Below, in pieces: positions 9,179 to 19,188 of a stretch of DNA of 64,000 nucleotides. Source of the DNA: Fundicoccus culcitae. GTDB lineage: Bacteria; Bacillota; Bacilli; Lactobacillales; Aerococcaceae. The position numbers and the translations under genes were made by a program. How positions within the stretch are numbered: the first letter of the stretch is position 1; each line of letters opens with the position of its first letter. The notes beneath the pieces were generated by a model that had not been told where the DNA came from, ran no database searches, and was given only the letters and a program-made list of their open reading frames with translations. Location: NCBI RefSeq assembly GCF_024661895.1, contig NZ_CP102453.1, forward strand, positions 1 through 64,000, in the 5' to 3' direction.

Positions 9179-12100
9179 AATGACTGGCTTCAAGTCGTTT
9201 GCAGATAAAACCGTTATTGAATTTGATAAGGGAATTACGGCTGTCGTTGGCCCCAACGGTAGCGGGAAAAGCAACTTATCCGAAGCGATTCGCTGGGTTT
9301 TGGGAGAGCAATCAGCCAAAAGTTTACGGGGTAGCAAGATGGAAGATGTTATCTTTAATGGGACACAACAGCGTAAAGCAGTTAATTTAGCAAAAGTGAC
9401 CATTGTATTAAATAATGAAGATCGATATTTGGATTATGATTTTAGTGAAATTAGTATTGCTAGAAGCTATAATCGAAATGGTGAAAGTCACTATTCCATT
9501 AATAATGAAAGTTGTCGTTTAAAAGATATTGTTGATTTATTATTGGACTCTGGATTAGGTAAGAATAATTTTTCGATGATTTCACAAGGGAAAGTTGAAA
9601 ATATTTTCTTAAATAAACCCGAGGAAAGACGTGCGATTTTTGAAGAAGCGGCTGGTGTTCAAAAATATCAAATGCGTAAACTAGAAGCGGAAAGAAAACT
9701 TAATAAATCCGCTGATCATTTGAGTCGGGTTAAAGATATTATTCATGAATTAAGTAGCCAATTAGCGCCACTTAAAAAACAAAGAGAAGCGGCTTTAATT
9801 TATCAAGAGCGTCAAAAACAATTATCACAATTAGAAATTTCGTTATATACGTATCAAATCGATATTTATCGAAAACAATGGCATGAGACGGAAAATGAAT
9901 TAGAAAAAGTTAGTGATAATATTGAAGTGTTTGACACTCAGTTATTAGAAACAAAATCAGAACTTCAAACCAATCAAACGTTACATGACACACTTGTTCA
10001 AAAAATTGATGAAAGTGCTGATCAATCACAATCGCAGATTCAATTTCTTGAACAAAGTAAAGCTAAACAACAAATCTTAAGTCAACAAATTAGTTTTAAA
10101 ACAGCTTCTAAGGAAGAAAAGCAACAACAACATGATCGTCAACTTGAGCAAAAAGATGAGTTAAATAAGCGTTTAGAGCAAGCTAATCTTAGCTATAAGG
10201 AAATGGCTAATAAGCGTCGAACAATTAAAACAACGCTTGCAGAGCTAAATAACCAAAAAGATTTGTTTAGTGATTTAGGTAAATCACAAGTCGAGGCGAT
10301 TCGCTCAGAATTAATTGATTGGTATCAACAAGAAGCGACGTCAAAAAACCAGTTGACACAAAATCAAAATAATTTATACCAATTAGACCAACAAGGCGAA
10401 AAATTAATCGCCAAGCAAAACCAAGCCGAAACAACATTAAAACAGATAGAAGAAAGTAAAGCTAATAAAGAAATTGAAGTAGCCAATCAAAGCAAAACCG
10501 TGCAGGCCATGCAGGAACAAGCTCAAGGTTTATCCGATGGATTGCAACAAGCAAAAAATCAAAGATCGTCATTGCAAAAAGTACTCTTTGATCACGAACG
10601 TCTCATCAATAATCTAAGTTCACGTCTGGATTCCTTAAAACAAATGCAATCAGATTATAGCGGGTATTATTCTGGTGTACGAGCGGTTATGAAACAGGCA
10701 CGTCAATTGACTGGGATTGAAGGAACGGTCGCTGACTTAATCGACGTACCCAATGATTATCAAATTGCATTAGACCAGGCTTTAGGTGCATCGATGCAAC
10801 ACATCGTCGTAAAAGATGATGCAGCTGCCAAAAGAGCTATTAATTACTTGAAACAACAACGATCTGGTCGAGCTACTTTTTTACCGAAAACAAATATTAA
10901 AAGCCGCTATTTAAATCAGCGCTATTTAGAAGTTGCCCAAACACATTCTGGCTTTGTTGGTGTCGCAAGTGAATTGGTTCAGTATCATCCCGACAATCAA
11001 GCAATTGTTGAGAATTTATTAGGTACCACTGTCATTATGTCTTCCATTGATATGGCTCAAGCTTTAGCTAAACAGTTAAATTTTCAAGTTAAAATTGTCA
11101 CACTTGCTGGTGAAGTTCTAATGCCAGGTGGCTCAATCTCTGGTGGTCAATCTAAACAGACCAATCAATCCATGTTAAATCGACAAAATGAATTGAAGTC
11201 GCTGGAAGACCAATACCAACAAGCTTTGCAAAAGCAAAAGGAATATGAACATCAATGGCAATTGAATGAAGAAGTCTATTCGAAATATGAAGAACAGACG
11301 GATGCCATGGCAATTTCACTGAATCAAGCCCAAAGTGAATTACGTACCGCTGAACATGAATTAGTTAATTTAGAATCGGAACATAAACAAATTCAACAAC
11401 AATTCGTTATTATTAATTCTGATTTAAAGGATCACGATAGTGAAAAAACAACCACAAGCCAAGCTATCCAAACCTTTGAAGCGGCTGTAACAGAAGCTAA
11501 AGATAACATACAACAACTTAATGATACATTAAGTAGTTTGACTGTGAATGAGGAAGAACGACGTCAAAAGCTTCAGGAGTTAGAGCAATCAATACAAGCA
11601 AGCTCGACCCAATTAGCAGTTGCCGATGTTGAAGAACGACAACAGAAAGAATTAGTTGAAAGTTTAAAAAATCAGCTGGCTGACTTAAGTATGCTACTGG
11701 CACAATATTTAGAAACTGATCAAACAGATCAGCAAGACTTAGAACAACTCAATGAGCAATTAATCGAAATGAATCAAGCAATCGACGTAACTGAGAAAGA
11801 TAATGAAGAACTAAAAGCGTCATTAGTTAGCTTACGGCAAGAACGGCAATCACTCAATATGACCATCAGAGAATTAGAACAAGTTTCTGATCAACTCACA
11901 CAAAATAATCAAAAACTGTATCAAGAAAAAGCAAGCTTGGAAGCACGAGTAGAAAAAGTAAAAGAATTTATTGATAATCATTTGGATTATTTAAATCAGG
12001 AACATCAATTGAGTTATGAGGCAGCCGTTAAAGAAGCAACTGCCATCGATTCAATCGATAAAGTCCAAAAAACAATTCGCCAATTAAAACGTGAAATCGA

Positions 12101-12713
12101 AAATCTAGGACCCATCAATATCGCTGCTATCGAGGATTATGATACCTTAAACGAAAGATACCAACATTTAACGGAACAAGAAGAAGATTTATTACTAGCT
12201 ATTAGTCAACTCCAAGCAACCATGGATGAGATGGATGAAGAGGTGATTAAACGGTTCAGTGAAACCTTTAATCAAATTAATCACCAATTCCAAAGAACGT
12301 TTAAGAAATTATTCGGGGGTGGCGAGGCAACATTGCAGTTGTCTGATCCAACGAATATGTTAACCACCGGTGTCGATATTATTGCGCAGCCACCGGGTAA
12401 AAGAAAACAACAATTAGCCTTGTTATCAGGTGGTGAACGTGCCCTTACAGCGATTGCATTACTATTTGCGATTCTTGAAACCAAACCCGTGCCATTTTGT
12501 ATATTAGATGAAGTTGAGGCTGCGCTTGACGATGCGAATGTTGATCGTTATGGACAGTATTTAAAGAATTTCACTGAGAATACCCAATTTATTGTAATTA
12601 CGCACAGAAAAGGAACGATGGAGCATGCAGATGTCTTGTACGGGGTAACCATGCAAGAATCAGGTGTTTCAAAATTAGCTTCCGTTCGTCTTAGTGACGC
12701 AGAGTATGATTAG
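9159..12713 (+). CDS. smc: Chromosome segregation protein SMC
   Basis: Condensin ATPase that organises and segregates the chromosome together with ScpA and ScpB. 1184 residues, normal length. Walker A GPNGSGKSN near residue 32, long coiled coils rich in Gln/Glu, a hinge at roughly 510-670 containing GVASELVQYHPDN, and the C-terminal half-ATPase with LSGGERALTAIALLFA and Walker B ILDEVEAALDDAN. ATG 9159 lies within the end of rnc after AAAGAGGT. Confidence 0.97.
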   Translation: MYLSRIEMTGFKSFADKTVIEFDKGITAVVGPNGSGKSNLSEAIRWVLGEQSAKSLRGSKMEDVIFNGTQQRKAVNLAKVTIVLNNEDRYLDYDFSEISIARSYNRNGESHYSINNESCRLKDIVDLLLDSGLGKNNFSMISQGKVENIFLNKPEERRAIFEEAAGVQKYQMRKLEAERKLNKSADHLSRVKDIIHELSSQLAPLKKQREAALIYQERQKQLSQLEISLYTYQIDIYRKQWHETENELEKVSDNIEVFDTQLLETKSELQTNQTLHDTLVQKIDESADQSQSQIQFLEQSKAKQQILSQQISFKTASKEEKQQQHDRQLEQKDELNKRLEQANLSYKEMANKRRTIKTTLAELNNQKDLFSDLGKSQVEAIRSELIDWYQQEATSKNQLTQNQNNLYQLDQQGEKLIAKQNQAETTLKQIEESKANKEIEVANQSKTVQAMQEQAQGLSDGLQQAKNQRSSLQKVLFDHERLINNLSSRLDSLKQMQSDYSGYYSGVRAVMKQARQLTGIEGTVADLIDVPNDYQIALDQALGASMQHIVVKDDAAAKRAINYLKQQRSGRATFLPKTNIKSRYLNQRYLEVAQTHSGFVGVASELVQYHPDNQAIVENLLGTTVIMSSIDMAQALAKQLNFQVKIVTLAGEVLMPGGSISGGQSKQTNQSMLNRQNELKSLEDQYQQALQKQKEYEHQWQLNEEVYSKYEEQTDAMAISLNQAQSELRTAEHELVNLESEHKQIQQQFVIINSDLKDHDSEKTTTSQAIQTFEAAVTEAKDNIQQLNDTLSSLTVNEEERRQKLQELEQSIQASSTQLAVADVEERQQKELVESLKNQLADLSMLLAQYLETDQTDQQDLEQLNEQLIEMNQAIDVTEKDNEELKASLVSLRQERQSLNMTIRELEQVSDQLTQNNQKLYQEKASLEARVEKVKEFIDNHLDYLNQEHQLSYEAAVKEATAIDSIDKVQKTIRQLKREIENLGPINIAAIEDYDTLNERYQHLTEQEEDLLLAISQLQATMDEMDEEVIKRFSETFNQINHQFQRTFKKLFGGGEATLQLSDPTNMLTTGVDIIAQPPGKRKQQLALLSGGERALTAIALLFAILETKPVPFCILDEVEAALDDANVDRYGQYLKNFTENTQFIVITHRKGTMEHADVLYGVTMQESGVSKLASVRLSDAEYD

Positions 12714-12721
12714 GAGGATTT

Positions 12722-13540
12722 ATGACAATTAAACTATTAGCGATTGATTTAGATGGTACTTTATTGAATTCTCACAAAGAAATTTCACAAGCAAACCATG
12801 ATGCCTTGCATTTTGCACACCAAAATGGTGTAAAGGTGGTTATTTGTACGGGACGTCCTTATTTGGCTATGAAAAATCTAGTTGATCAAATTGGACTCAA
12901 CACAGCAGACGATTATATTATTACCTATAATGGTGGGCAAGTGCATGCTGCGAATGATGGATCCATCATTGTTAGCCATACGCTTTCCAAGCAAAATGTG
13001 TTAGACTGGTATTATCAATTAAATGCATTAGGCTTACCTATTAGTGTCATTGACCAAACGACTATTTATGAACCAAGCCCTGACTTAGCAGTGGCTAAAT
13101 CGGAATACATTGAACGGACACAAACAACCCTTCCACTAGAAATTGTCGATTTTAATCAGTTTCATTCAGACCATGTATTTAATAAATTAGTTGTCAGTAC
13201 CGATGCAGATTATTTAGATAGTAAAATACCTCTACTTGATTCGCATTTACTACAAAATTTTTCAGTCTTTAAGTCGCGTCCGTTTTTATTAGAGGTAGTC
13301 GCAGCAGGTGTTACTAAAGGAAATACCTTGAAACAATTAGGTGATTATTTAAGCATTGAACCACATGAAATGATGACGATTGGTGATCAAGAAAATGATT
13401 TGTCTATGATTAATTTAGCAGGTGTTGGGGTTGCTATGGGGAACGCGATTCCCGAGGTAAAAAGCCAAGCCGATTTCATTTCTTTAGACAATGATCAAGA
13501 TGGAGTTGCCCATGCCATTTATCATTTCATTGGGAAATAA
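12722..13540 (+). CDS. Cof-type HAD family phosphatase
   Basis: Haloacid dehalogenase phosphatase of the Cof/YidA type, likely acting on sugar phosphates or related metabolites. 272 residues; motif I DLDGTLL at residues 9-15, motif II-like ICTGRP, C-terminal motif IV GDQENDLSMI. The AGGAGG site overlaps the smc stop codon, so it is translated with smc. A Cof gene between smc and ftsY is also seen in streptococci. Substrate cannot be told from sequence. Confidence 0.9.
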   Translation: MTIKLLAIDLDGTLLNSHKEISQANHDALHFAHQNGVKVVICTGRPYLAMKNLVDQIGLNTADDYIITYNGGQVHAANDGSIIVSHTLSKQNVLDWYYQLNALGLPISVIDQTTIYEPSPDLAVAKSEYIERTQTTLPLEIVDFNQFHSDHVFNKLVVSTDADYLDSKIPLLDSHLLQNFSVFKSRPFLLEVVAAGVTKGNTLKQLGDYLSIEPHEMMTIGDQENDLSMINLAGVGVAMGNAIPEVKSQADFISLDNDQDGVAHAIYHFIGK

Positions 13541-13570
13541 TAAAATATTTAATAGATAAGGGGTGGTGAC

Positions 13571-14590
13571 ATGGGTTTATTTGATCGTATAAAACGAGCT
13601 TTTACTGGTGAAGATCAAGTAGTTAAAGAAGAGCTTAAAAAGAAAGATGATGAGATTGTCTTTGACACCTATGATAAAGGCTTAGAAAAGACACGAAAGA
13701 ATTTTTCAGAACGCATTGCTAGTTTGTTCACTGGCTTTAGAGAAATTGATGATGATTTCTATGATGATTTAGAAGAAGCTTTTATCGGAGCCGACGTTGG
13801 CTTTAATATGACCATTGCAATAACCGATGCCATTCGTGAAGCCATTGAAAGAGTAGGCGCAACTAAACAAGAAGATGTTAAGCGAATTGTCATTGAAGAA
13901 ATGGTTAATATTTACGAAAAGAATGAAGAGGGTAATACAGCTATTAATGAAAATCCTGATGGTCCTACCGTTATTCTTTTTGTGGGTGTCAATGGGGTTG
14001 GTAAGACAACTTCTGTAGGTAAAATAGGTTATAACTTAAAACAAGCAGGTCATAAAGTTTTGCTTGCAGCAGCGGATACGTTTAGAGCGGGTGCCATTGA
14101 ACAATTAAATGTTTGGGGAGAACGACTTGATATTCCTGTAGTGACAGGTAAAGCCAAAAGTGACCCAGCCGCGGTTGTCTATGATGCCGTTAAAAAAGCG
14201 AATGAAGAGGATTTTGATTATTTGTTAGTTGATACCGCAGGACGTTTGCAAACCAAAGCAAATTTGATGCAAGAGTTAGCTAAGATGAAACGCATTATTG
14301 AACGAGAAAATCCTAATGGTATCCAAGAAGTGTTCTTGGTATTAGACGCTACTACGGGTCAAAATGCGCTCATCCAAGCCAAACAATTTAATGAAGCCAC
14401 CGAGATTACCGGTTTGGTTTTGACTAAGTTAGACGGTACAGCTAAGGGTGGGGTAGTCTTATCGATTCGATATGAATTAGATATTCCGGTCAAATATATT
14501 GGATTAGGCGAAAAAGCCACCGACTTACAACAATTCGATCCCGAGCAATATATGTATAATTTAGTCAGCGACGTTATCGAACAAAAATAA
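13571..14590 (+). CDS. ftsY: Signal recognition particle receptor FtsY
   Basis: SRP receptor GTPase that delivers ribosome-SRP complexes to the Sec translocon at the membrane. 339 residues: short acidic/basic N-terminal A region, helical N domain, then the G domain with GVNGVGKTTSVGKIG (P-loop), DTAGR and TKLDGTAKGG. Start follows GGGGTGGTG. Last gene of the rnc operon, ended by a two-tier hairpin. Confidence 0.96.
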   Translation: MGLFDRIKRAFTGEDQVVKEELKKKDDEIVFDTYDKGLEKTRKNFSERIASLFTGFREIDDDFYDDLEEAFIGADVGFNMTIAITDAIREAIERVGATKQEDVKRIVIEEMVNIYEKNEEGNTAINENPDGPTVILFVGVNGVGKTTSVGKIGYNLKQAGHKVLLAAADTFRAGAIEQLNVWGERLDIPVVTGKAKSDPAAVVYDAVKKANEEDFDYLLVDTAGRLQTKANLMQELAKMKRIIERENPNGIQEVFLVLDATTGQNALIQAKQFNEATEITGLVLTKLDGTAKGGVVLSIRYELDIPVKYIGLGEKATDLQQFDPEQYMYNLVSDVIEQK

Positions 14591-14603
14591 ATATCACTGC
14601 TTT

Positions 14604-14662
14604 ACCGAATGTTACTTTTGTAGAATCAACTGGATGCTACAATAAGTTAATATTCGGTTTTT
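14604..14662 (+). terminator. Two-tier terminator after ftsY
   Basis: Outer arms ACCGAAT (14604-14610) and ATTCGGT (14652-14658) followed by T; inner arms TTGTAG (14618-14623) and CTACAA (14637-14642). The branched shape makes strength uncertain. Confidence 0.5.
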
Positions 14663-14687
14663 AAATATGAATCGCCATAATTGCTAT

Positions 14688-14716
14688 TTGTAGGGGGATT
14701 AGAAACGTGGTAAAAT
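14688..14716 (+). promoter_or_regulatory. Promoter of ylxM-ffh
   Basis: TTGTAG (14688-14693), 17-bp spacer, TAAAAT (14711-14716), 55 bp before ylxM. Confidence 0.5.
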
Positions 14717-14771
14717 AGGGAGAGCTAGAGGTATTTATTAATAAGGTTTTGGATTTGAATAGGGGTGACAC

Positions 14772-15095
14772 ATGTCATTAGAAAAAACAATTTATATCGG
14801 TAGTTTGTTTTCAATATATAAACCCTTATTAACTGAAAAACAACAAGAAATGTTATCTTTGTATTATGAAGAAGACTTTTCGTTAAGTGAAATAGCGGAT
14901 CAATTTGGTATTAGTCGCCAGGGTGTAAGAGATAATATTCGACGCGGCGAAAATCAATTGCAAAATTATGAAGCAGCTTTAAGTATGCATGCAAATCGGA
15001 TAAAACGATTGAGCCTTTTAGATGAACTGCAAGCGCAAGTTGATGAACCAAATTTACGCCGTTTAATTGAACAATTAAAACAAATAGAAGAATAA
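14772..15095 (+). CDS. ylxM: YlxM/SRP-associated helix-turn-helix protein
   Basis: 107-residue helix-turn-helix protein of the YlxM/p13 family, which is encoded next to ffh in Firmicutes and in streptococci modulates SRP GTPase activity. The HTH is at about residues 33-55 (SLSEIADQFGISRQGVRDNI), resembling sigma-70 region 4. Start follows AGGGGTG. It is 29 bp upstream of ffh in the same transcript. Confidence 0.93.
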   Translation: MSLEKTIYIGSLFSIYKPLLTEKQQEMLSLYYEEDFSLSEIADQFGISRQGVRDNIRRGENQLQNYEAALSMHANRIKRLSLLDELQAQVDEPNLRRLIEQLKQIEE

Positions 15096-15124
15096 AATAA
15101 GTAGTAAAAGGATGAGGTTATCAT

Positions 15125-16609
15125 ATGGCATTTGAAGGATTGTCAGAACGTCTTCAGTCGGCAATAAGCCAAGTGGGTAAAGGCGGTCGTATTACTGAAG
15201 CTGATTTAAAACAAATGATGCGTGAAATCCGGTTAGCATTATTAGAAGCGGACGTTAACTTTAAAGTTGTAAAAACATTTGTTAAACGAGTCAATGATCG
15301 TGCATTGGGATCGGATGTACTAGAATCATTATCACCTGCGCAACAAGTTGTGAAAATTGTAGATGAAGAGCTAACCGCTTTGATGGGTGGGGAACATGTC
15401 CCATTAAATTATTCAAAACAACCCCCAACCATCATTATGATGGTTGGTTTACAAGGGGCTGGTAAAACAACGACGGTTGGTAAACTGGCTAATTATGTTT
15501 CAAACGATGGACACAAAAAACCTTTATTAGTAGCTGCTGACGTCTATCGGCCGGCAGCCATTGATCAATTACAAACGATTGGGCAACAGTTAGATTTTGA
15601 AGTGTTTCAATTAGGCACCCAAGCCAATCCAGTTGATATTGCAAAACAGGCGGTAGAACAAGCGCGTAGAAACGGTAATGAGGTTGTTATCATTGATACG
15701 GCTGGCCGTTTACATGTTAATGAAGAGTTAATGGAAGAGCTGCGTCAGATTAAACAAGCCGTTCAGCCACATGAAATACTATTAACCGTTGATGCGATGA
15801 CGGGGCAAGATGCTGTCAATGTTGCGCAAGCTTTCAATGACTCCTTAGATATTACAGGGGTTGTTATTACAAAGCTGGACGGTGATACACGTGGTGGGGC
15901 TGCCTTGTCGATTCGTTCGATTACCGATAAACCGATTAAGTTTACGGGTCAAGGTGAAAAATTAGATGATTTAGATGTTTTCTATCCTGATCGTATGTCT
16001 AGCCGGATCCTCGGTATGGGCGATATGATGACTTTAATTGAAAAAGCCCAACGGGATTTTGATGAAACGCGTGCCGCTGAATTATCAGATAAAATCAAAG
16101 ATGCTTCTTTTGACTTCAATGATTTTGTTGAACAGTTAGATTCAGTTAATAAAATGGGTTCGATTAAGGATATTATTAAAATGATTCCTGGTTTAAGTAA
16201 TATTCCTGGTTTGAATGAAGCGGATATTGATGAGAAGGATATGGTACGTGTTAAGGCCATTGTTCAATCAATGACCCCACATGAAAGAGAAAACCCCGAT
16301 ATTATTTCCCAAAGTCGTCGTCGTAGAATAGCTGCTGGTTGTGGTCAAACGTTAGCGGATGTTAATCGGATGATTAAGCAATTTAACCAAACGCGCGAAT
16401 TGATGAGTCAAATGTCTAATGGAAAATCTAAAGGGATGCGTAAGATGATGAACCAAATTGGCCAACTGCAACAAGGTGGCGGAATGGGGAATCAAACGAC
16501 TATGCCAAATGTCAGTGATCGTTCATTTATGACGCCTGAGCAATTACAAAAAGAAGCAGATAACAAAAAAATTCAACGCCGACTTAAAAAGTTGAAAAAG
16601 AGAAAATAA
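15125..16609 (+). CDS. ffh: Signal recognition particle protein Ffh (SRP54)
   Basis: Binds signal sequences and 4.5S/scRNA and interacts with FtsY for cotranslational membrane targeting. 494 residues: N domain, G domain with GLQGAGKTTTVGKLA, DTAGRLH and TKLDGDTRGG, then a Met-rich M domain (RELMSQMSNGKSKGMRKMM) and a basic lysine-rich tail. The scRNA gene itself is not in this window. Confidence 0.97.
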   Translation: MAFEGLSERLQSAISQVGKGGRITEADLKQMMREIRLALLEADVNFKVVKTFVKRVNDRALGSDVLESLSPAQQVVKIVDEELTALMGGEHVPLNYSKQPPTIIMMVGLQGAGKTTTVGKLANYVSNDGHKKPLLVAADVYRPAAIDQLQTIGQQLDFEVFQLGTQANPVDIAKQAVEQARRNGNEVVIIDTAGRLHVNEELMEELRQIKQAVQPHEILLTVDAMTGQDAVNVAQAFNDSLDITGVVITKLDGDTRGGAALSIRSITDKPIKFTGQGEKLDDLDVFYPDRMSSRILGMGDMMTLIEKAQRDFDETRAAELSDKIKDASFDFNDFVEQLDSVNKMGSIKDIIKMIPGLSNIPGLNEADIDEKDMVRVKAIVQSMTPHERENPDIISQSRRRRIAAGCGQTLADVNRMIKQFNQTRELMSQMSNGKSKGMRKMMNQIGQLQQGGGMGNQTTMPNVSDRSFMTPEQLQKEADNKKIQRRLKKLKKRK

Positions 16610-16615
16610 TTTTGC

Positions 16616-16639
16616 CTGTAAAGCAAAAACACTTTACAG
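16616..16639. promoter_or_regulatory. Perfect dyad overlapping the rpsP -35 element
   Basis: Arms CTGTAAAG (16616-16623) and CTTTACAG (16632-16639), 8-nt AT-rich centre, no T-run after it. The right arm contains the -35 hexamer TTTACA, so a bound protein would block the promoter. Alternatively a weak end signal for ffh. Confidence 0.45.
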
Positions 16640-16661
16640 TTGGAAAGTAATCTGATAGAAT
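16633..16661 (+). promoter_or_regulatory. Promoter of rpsP-khpA
   Basis: TTTACA (16633-16638), 17-bp spacer, TAGAAT (16656-16661), 35 bp before the rpsP start. Confidence 0.6.
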
Positions 16662-16696
16662 TACTAATTGTGATTGAACTACTCGGAGGTGAAGAA

Positions 16697-16966
16697 ATGT
16701 CAGTTAAAATTCGTTTAAAACGTATGGGTTCTAAAAAATCCCCATTTTACCGTATTGTTGTTGCAGACTCTAGAAGTCCACGTGATGGCCGTATCATTGA
16801 AAAAATTGGTACGTATAATCCCGTAACAGATCCTGCTACCTTAACTATTGAAGAAGATTTAGCTTTAAAATGGTTATCTAATGGTGCACAGCCATCTGAT
16901 ACTGTACGTAATTTGTTATCTTCTCAAGGTATTATGCAAAAATTCCATGAAAGCAAACAAAAGTAA
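16697..16966 (+). CDS. rpsP: 30S ribosomal protein S16
   Basis: Small-subunit ribosomal protein needed for 30S assembly. 89 residues with the typical N-terminus [21 protein letters not shown] chose ATG 16697, preceded by CGGAGGTG; the frame is open further upstream but the family begins here. Followed 31 bp later by khpA, the usual order. Confidence 0.97.
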   Translation: MSVKIRLKRMGSKKSPFYRIVVADSRSPRDGRIIEKIGTYNPVTDPATLTIEEDLALKWLSNGAQPSDTVRNLLSSQGIMQKFHESKQK

Positions 16967-16997
16967 CCCATCGTTAATAAGTAAAGGAAGTAATTAA

Positions 16998-17258
16998 ATG
17001 CCTAACATTGAAGCTTTATTGATGACGATAATAGAACCTTTGGTCGCTTACCCAGATGACTTGTCTATCGTAGTTGAAGATACAGATGAATTTACTGAAT
17101 ATCATATCCATTTAAATCCTGAGGATATTGGACGTGTGATTGGTAAAAAAGGTCGCGTAGCTCGTGCTATTCGGACAATCATCTATAGTATTCGCACAAA
17201 CGATGGAAAACGTTCGCGTGTTGTTATTGCTAACGATAACGAAGATGAAACAGCATAA
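16998..17258 (+). CDS. khpA: KH-domain RNA-binding protein KhpA
   Basis: Small RNA-binding protein that partners with KhpB/EloR; in streptococci and lactobacilli the pair affects cell elongation and division. 86 residues, a single KH domain whose GxxG loop is GKKG in IGRVIGKKGRVARAIR. Position between rpsP and rimM is conserved in Firmicutes. Confidence 0.93.
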   Translation: MPNIEALLMTIIEPLVAYPDDLSIVVEDTDEFTEYHIHLNPEDIGRVIGKKGRVARAIRTIIYSIRTNDGKRSRVVIANDNEDETA

Positions 17259-17265
17259 TGTAAAG

Positions 17266-17304
17266 CTCTAGTTAGATATTTATTTGTCTAACTAGAGTTT
17301 TTTT
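17266..17304 (+). terminator. Terminator after khpA
   Basis: Perfect 11-bp arms CTCTAGTTAGA (17266-17276) and TCTAACTAGAG (17287-17297), then seven T. Confidence 0.9.
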
Positions 17305-17354
17305 ACAGAGATATTTATTTTCTTGGTTTTAGGTTTTTGAAAAGAGGTTCGTAA

Positions 17355-17882
17355 ATGACAAAATATAAAATTGCCCGGATTGTTAATACTCATGGAATTA
17401 AAGGACAACTAAAAATCATTGCGGATACTGATTTTGTTGAGGAGCGTTTTGCAAGTGGCAATCGTTTGAGTATCGTTAAAGATGATAAGGTCTTACAAGA
17501 GGTACACGTTGCTTCAATTATTCAAAGTAAAGGGACGTATATTGTTGCTTTTGATGAATTTCATAATATTAATGAGGTGGAAGTATTTAAAGGTGCTTGG
17601 TTAGCGATTGATGAAGATCAGCAGGAAGTTTTAGATGATGACAGTTATTACCACCATCAAATTGTTGGGCTCAAGGTAGTTACCACTGAAGGTGTTGAGC
17701 TAGGGACCATTAAAGAAATTTTGGCGCTAGGGTCGAATGATGTCTGGGTAGTTAAAAGGAAAGAAAATGGCAAGAAGGATGCTTTAATTCCCTTTATTAA
17801 AGATGTGGTGAAAGATGTTGATTTGGATCGTCAAGTAGTTGTTATTGAACTTATGGAAGGACTCATTGATGATGCAGATTGA
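17355..17882 (+). CDS. rimM: Ribosome maturation factor RimM
   Basis: Assists maturation of the 30S subunit head by binding S19. 175 residues: N-terminal RimM beta-barrel starting [17 protein letters not shown], then a PRC-type barrel with [13 protein letters not shown] and [13 protein letters not shown]. Start follows AAGAGG. Its 3' end overlaps trmD by 11 bases. Confidence 0.96.
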   Translation: MTKYKIARIVNTHGIKGQLKIIADTDFVEERFASGNRLSIVKDDKVLQEVHVASIIQSKGTYIVAFDEFHNINEVEVFKGAWLAIDEDQQEVLDDDSYYHHQIVGLKVVTTEGVELGTIKEILALGSNDVWVVKRKENGKKDALIPFIKDVVKDVDLDRQVVVIELMEGLIDDAD

Positions 17883-18597
17883 TATCTTGACCTTATTTCC
17901 CGAAATGTTCCAACCACTCAATATCTCTTTGATGGGGCAAGCGCAAGTTAATGAATTAGTCACCATAAATACCCATGATTTTCGGCAATTTGCCGTTAAT
18001 AAGCACGGCCATGTGGATGACTATCTTTATGGTGGTGGGGCTGGGATGTTATTACGCGTTGAACCCATTGTTGAAATGTTAGAATCGATCGAGAAAAAAC
18101 CGGATACGCGTATCATTTTAGTGGATCCAATCGGTAAGCCTTTTAAGCAAGCAATGGCTCAAGAATGGTCGCAAGCCGATCAGTTGATATTTATTTGTGG
18201 GCATTATGAAGGATATGATGAGCGTGTGAGGTCGTTTGTTACCGATGAAGTGTCCTTAGGAGATTTTGTTTTAACTAATGGTGAAATGCCGGCCATGGTG
18301 ATGATTGATGCGACTGTGCGTTTGATTCCTGAGGTTTTAGGTAATCAAGCCTCGATTGTCCAAGAATCGTTTCAACGAGATTTATTGGAACATCCGCAAT
18401 ATACGCGGCCAAGAGAGTATCGTGGGATGGAAGTACCGGAAGTCCTTTTAAGTGGCAATCATCAAAAGATTGAAGAGTGGAAGACGAAAGAAGCTCTTCG
18501 TCGGACTTGGCAAAGACGTCCTGAGTTGCTTGAAACGGCTGAATTAACAGAGACTGAAAAACAGTGGCTAAAGGCTATTCAAGCAGAAGAATTATAG
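17872..18597 (+). CDS. trmD: tRNA (guanine-N1)-methyltransferase TrmD
   Basis: Methylates G37 next to the anticodon, preventing +1 frameshifting. 241 residues of the SPOUT fold; the cofactor knot shows [13 protein letters not shown] and [11 protein letters not shown]. Two ATG codons stand in tandem at 17869 and 17872; the second gives the family N-terminus [19 protein letters not shown] at 17855-17860 is the binding site, inside rimM. Confidence 0.96.
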   Translation: MQIDILTLFPEMFQPLNISLMGQAQVNELVTINTHDFRQFAVNKHGHVDDYLYGGGAGMLLRVEPIVEMLESIEKKPDTRIILVDPIGKPFKQAMAQEWSQADQLIFICGHYEGYDERVRSFVTDEVSLGDFVLTNGEMPAMVMIDATVRLIPEVLGNQASIVQESFQRDLLEHPQYTRPREYRGMEVPEVLLSGNHQKIEEWKTKEALRRTWQRRPELLETAELTETEKQWLKAIQAEEL

Positions 18598-18616
18598 GAA
18601 AAAGACGATTTTTCAC

Positions 18617-18644
18617 TTTACATTCTATGAAAATTTAGTATAAT
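18617..18644 (+). promoter_or_regulatory. Promoter of rplS
   Basis: TTTACA (18617-18622), 16-bp spacer, TATAAT (18639-18644). The transcript would carry a leader of about 80 nt before L19. Confidence 0.65.
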
Positions 18645-18649
18645 ATTAC

Positions 18650-18732
18650 AAGTGGTCTAAAGACCCTTAATTAACGATATTCCGCTAAATTGTTTAAGCT
18701 TTTTAAGAATATTTGTTGAAAGGAGAAAGAAA
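18650..18732 (+). promoter_or_regulatory. Possible structured leader of rplS
   Basis: About 80 nt between promoter and L19, with a small hairpin GGTC-TAAA-GACC near 18654-18665. Autoregulatory L19 leaders are known in low-GC Gram-positives; whether this one belongs to that family needs a covariance search. Confidence 0.25.
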
Positions 18733-19080
18733 ATGAGTCAAATTATTGATAAAATTACTCAAGCTCAATTACGTAATGATATCCCTGAATTCCGTCCTGG
18801 AGATACCGTAAGAGTACATGCCATGATCGTCGAAGGCGAACGTGAACGTATTCAATTATATGAAGGATTAGTTATTAAACGTCGTGGCGCTGGAATCAGC
18901 GAAACCTATACGGTACGTAAGATTTCTAACGGTGTTGGTGTCGAAAGAACATTCCCAGTTCATTCACCACGTGTTGCCAAAATTGAAGTTGTACGTAAAG
19001 GTAAAGTCCGTCGTGCTAAACTTTACTATATCCGTAAATTATCTGGTAGAGCTGCGCGTATCCAAGAGCGTGGAAGATAA
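18733..19080 (+). CDS. rplS: 50S ribosomal protein L19
   Basis: Large-subunit ribosomal protein at the 30S-50S interface. 115 residues with the family blocks [20 protein letters not shown] and the basic C-terminus. Start preceded by AAAGGAGAAAG. It has its own promoter after trmD and a terminator after it. Confidence 0.97.
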   Translation: MSQIIDKITQAQLRNDIPEFRPGDTVRVHAMIVEGERERIQLYEGLVIKRRGAGISETYTVRKISNGVGVERTFPVHSPRVAKIEVVRKGKVRRAKLYYIRKLSGRAARIQERGR

Positions 19081-19102
19081 TCGTTCTCTTTTAAATACTG
19101 AT

Positions 19103-19131
19103 CCAGTCAACGTTTGTTGGCTGGTTTTTTT
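19103..19131 (+). terminator. Terminator after rplS
   Basis: Arms CCAGTCAAC (19103-19111) and GTTGGCTGG (19116-19124, one G-U), 4-nt loop, seven T. Confidence 0.9.
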
Positions 19132-19188
19132 GTGATTAAATATCATTGCTTCAAAATATAGATGATAGGTGGGTAGAACGGTGGTGTT

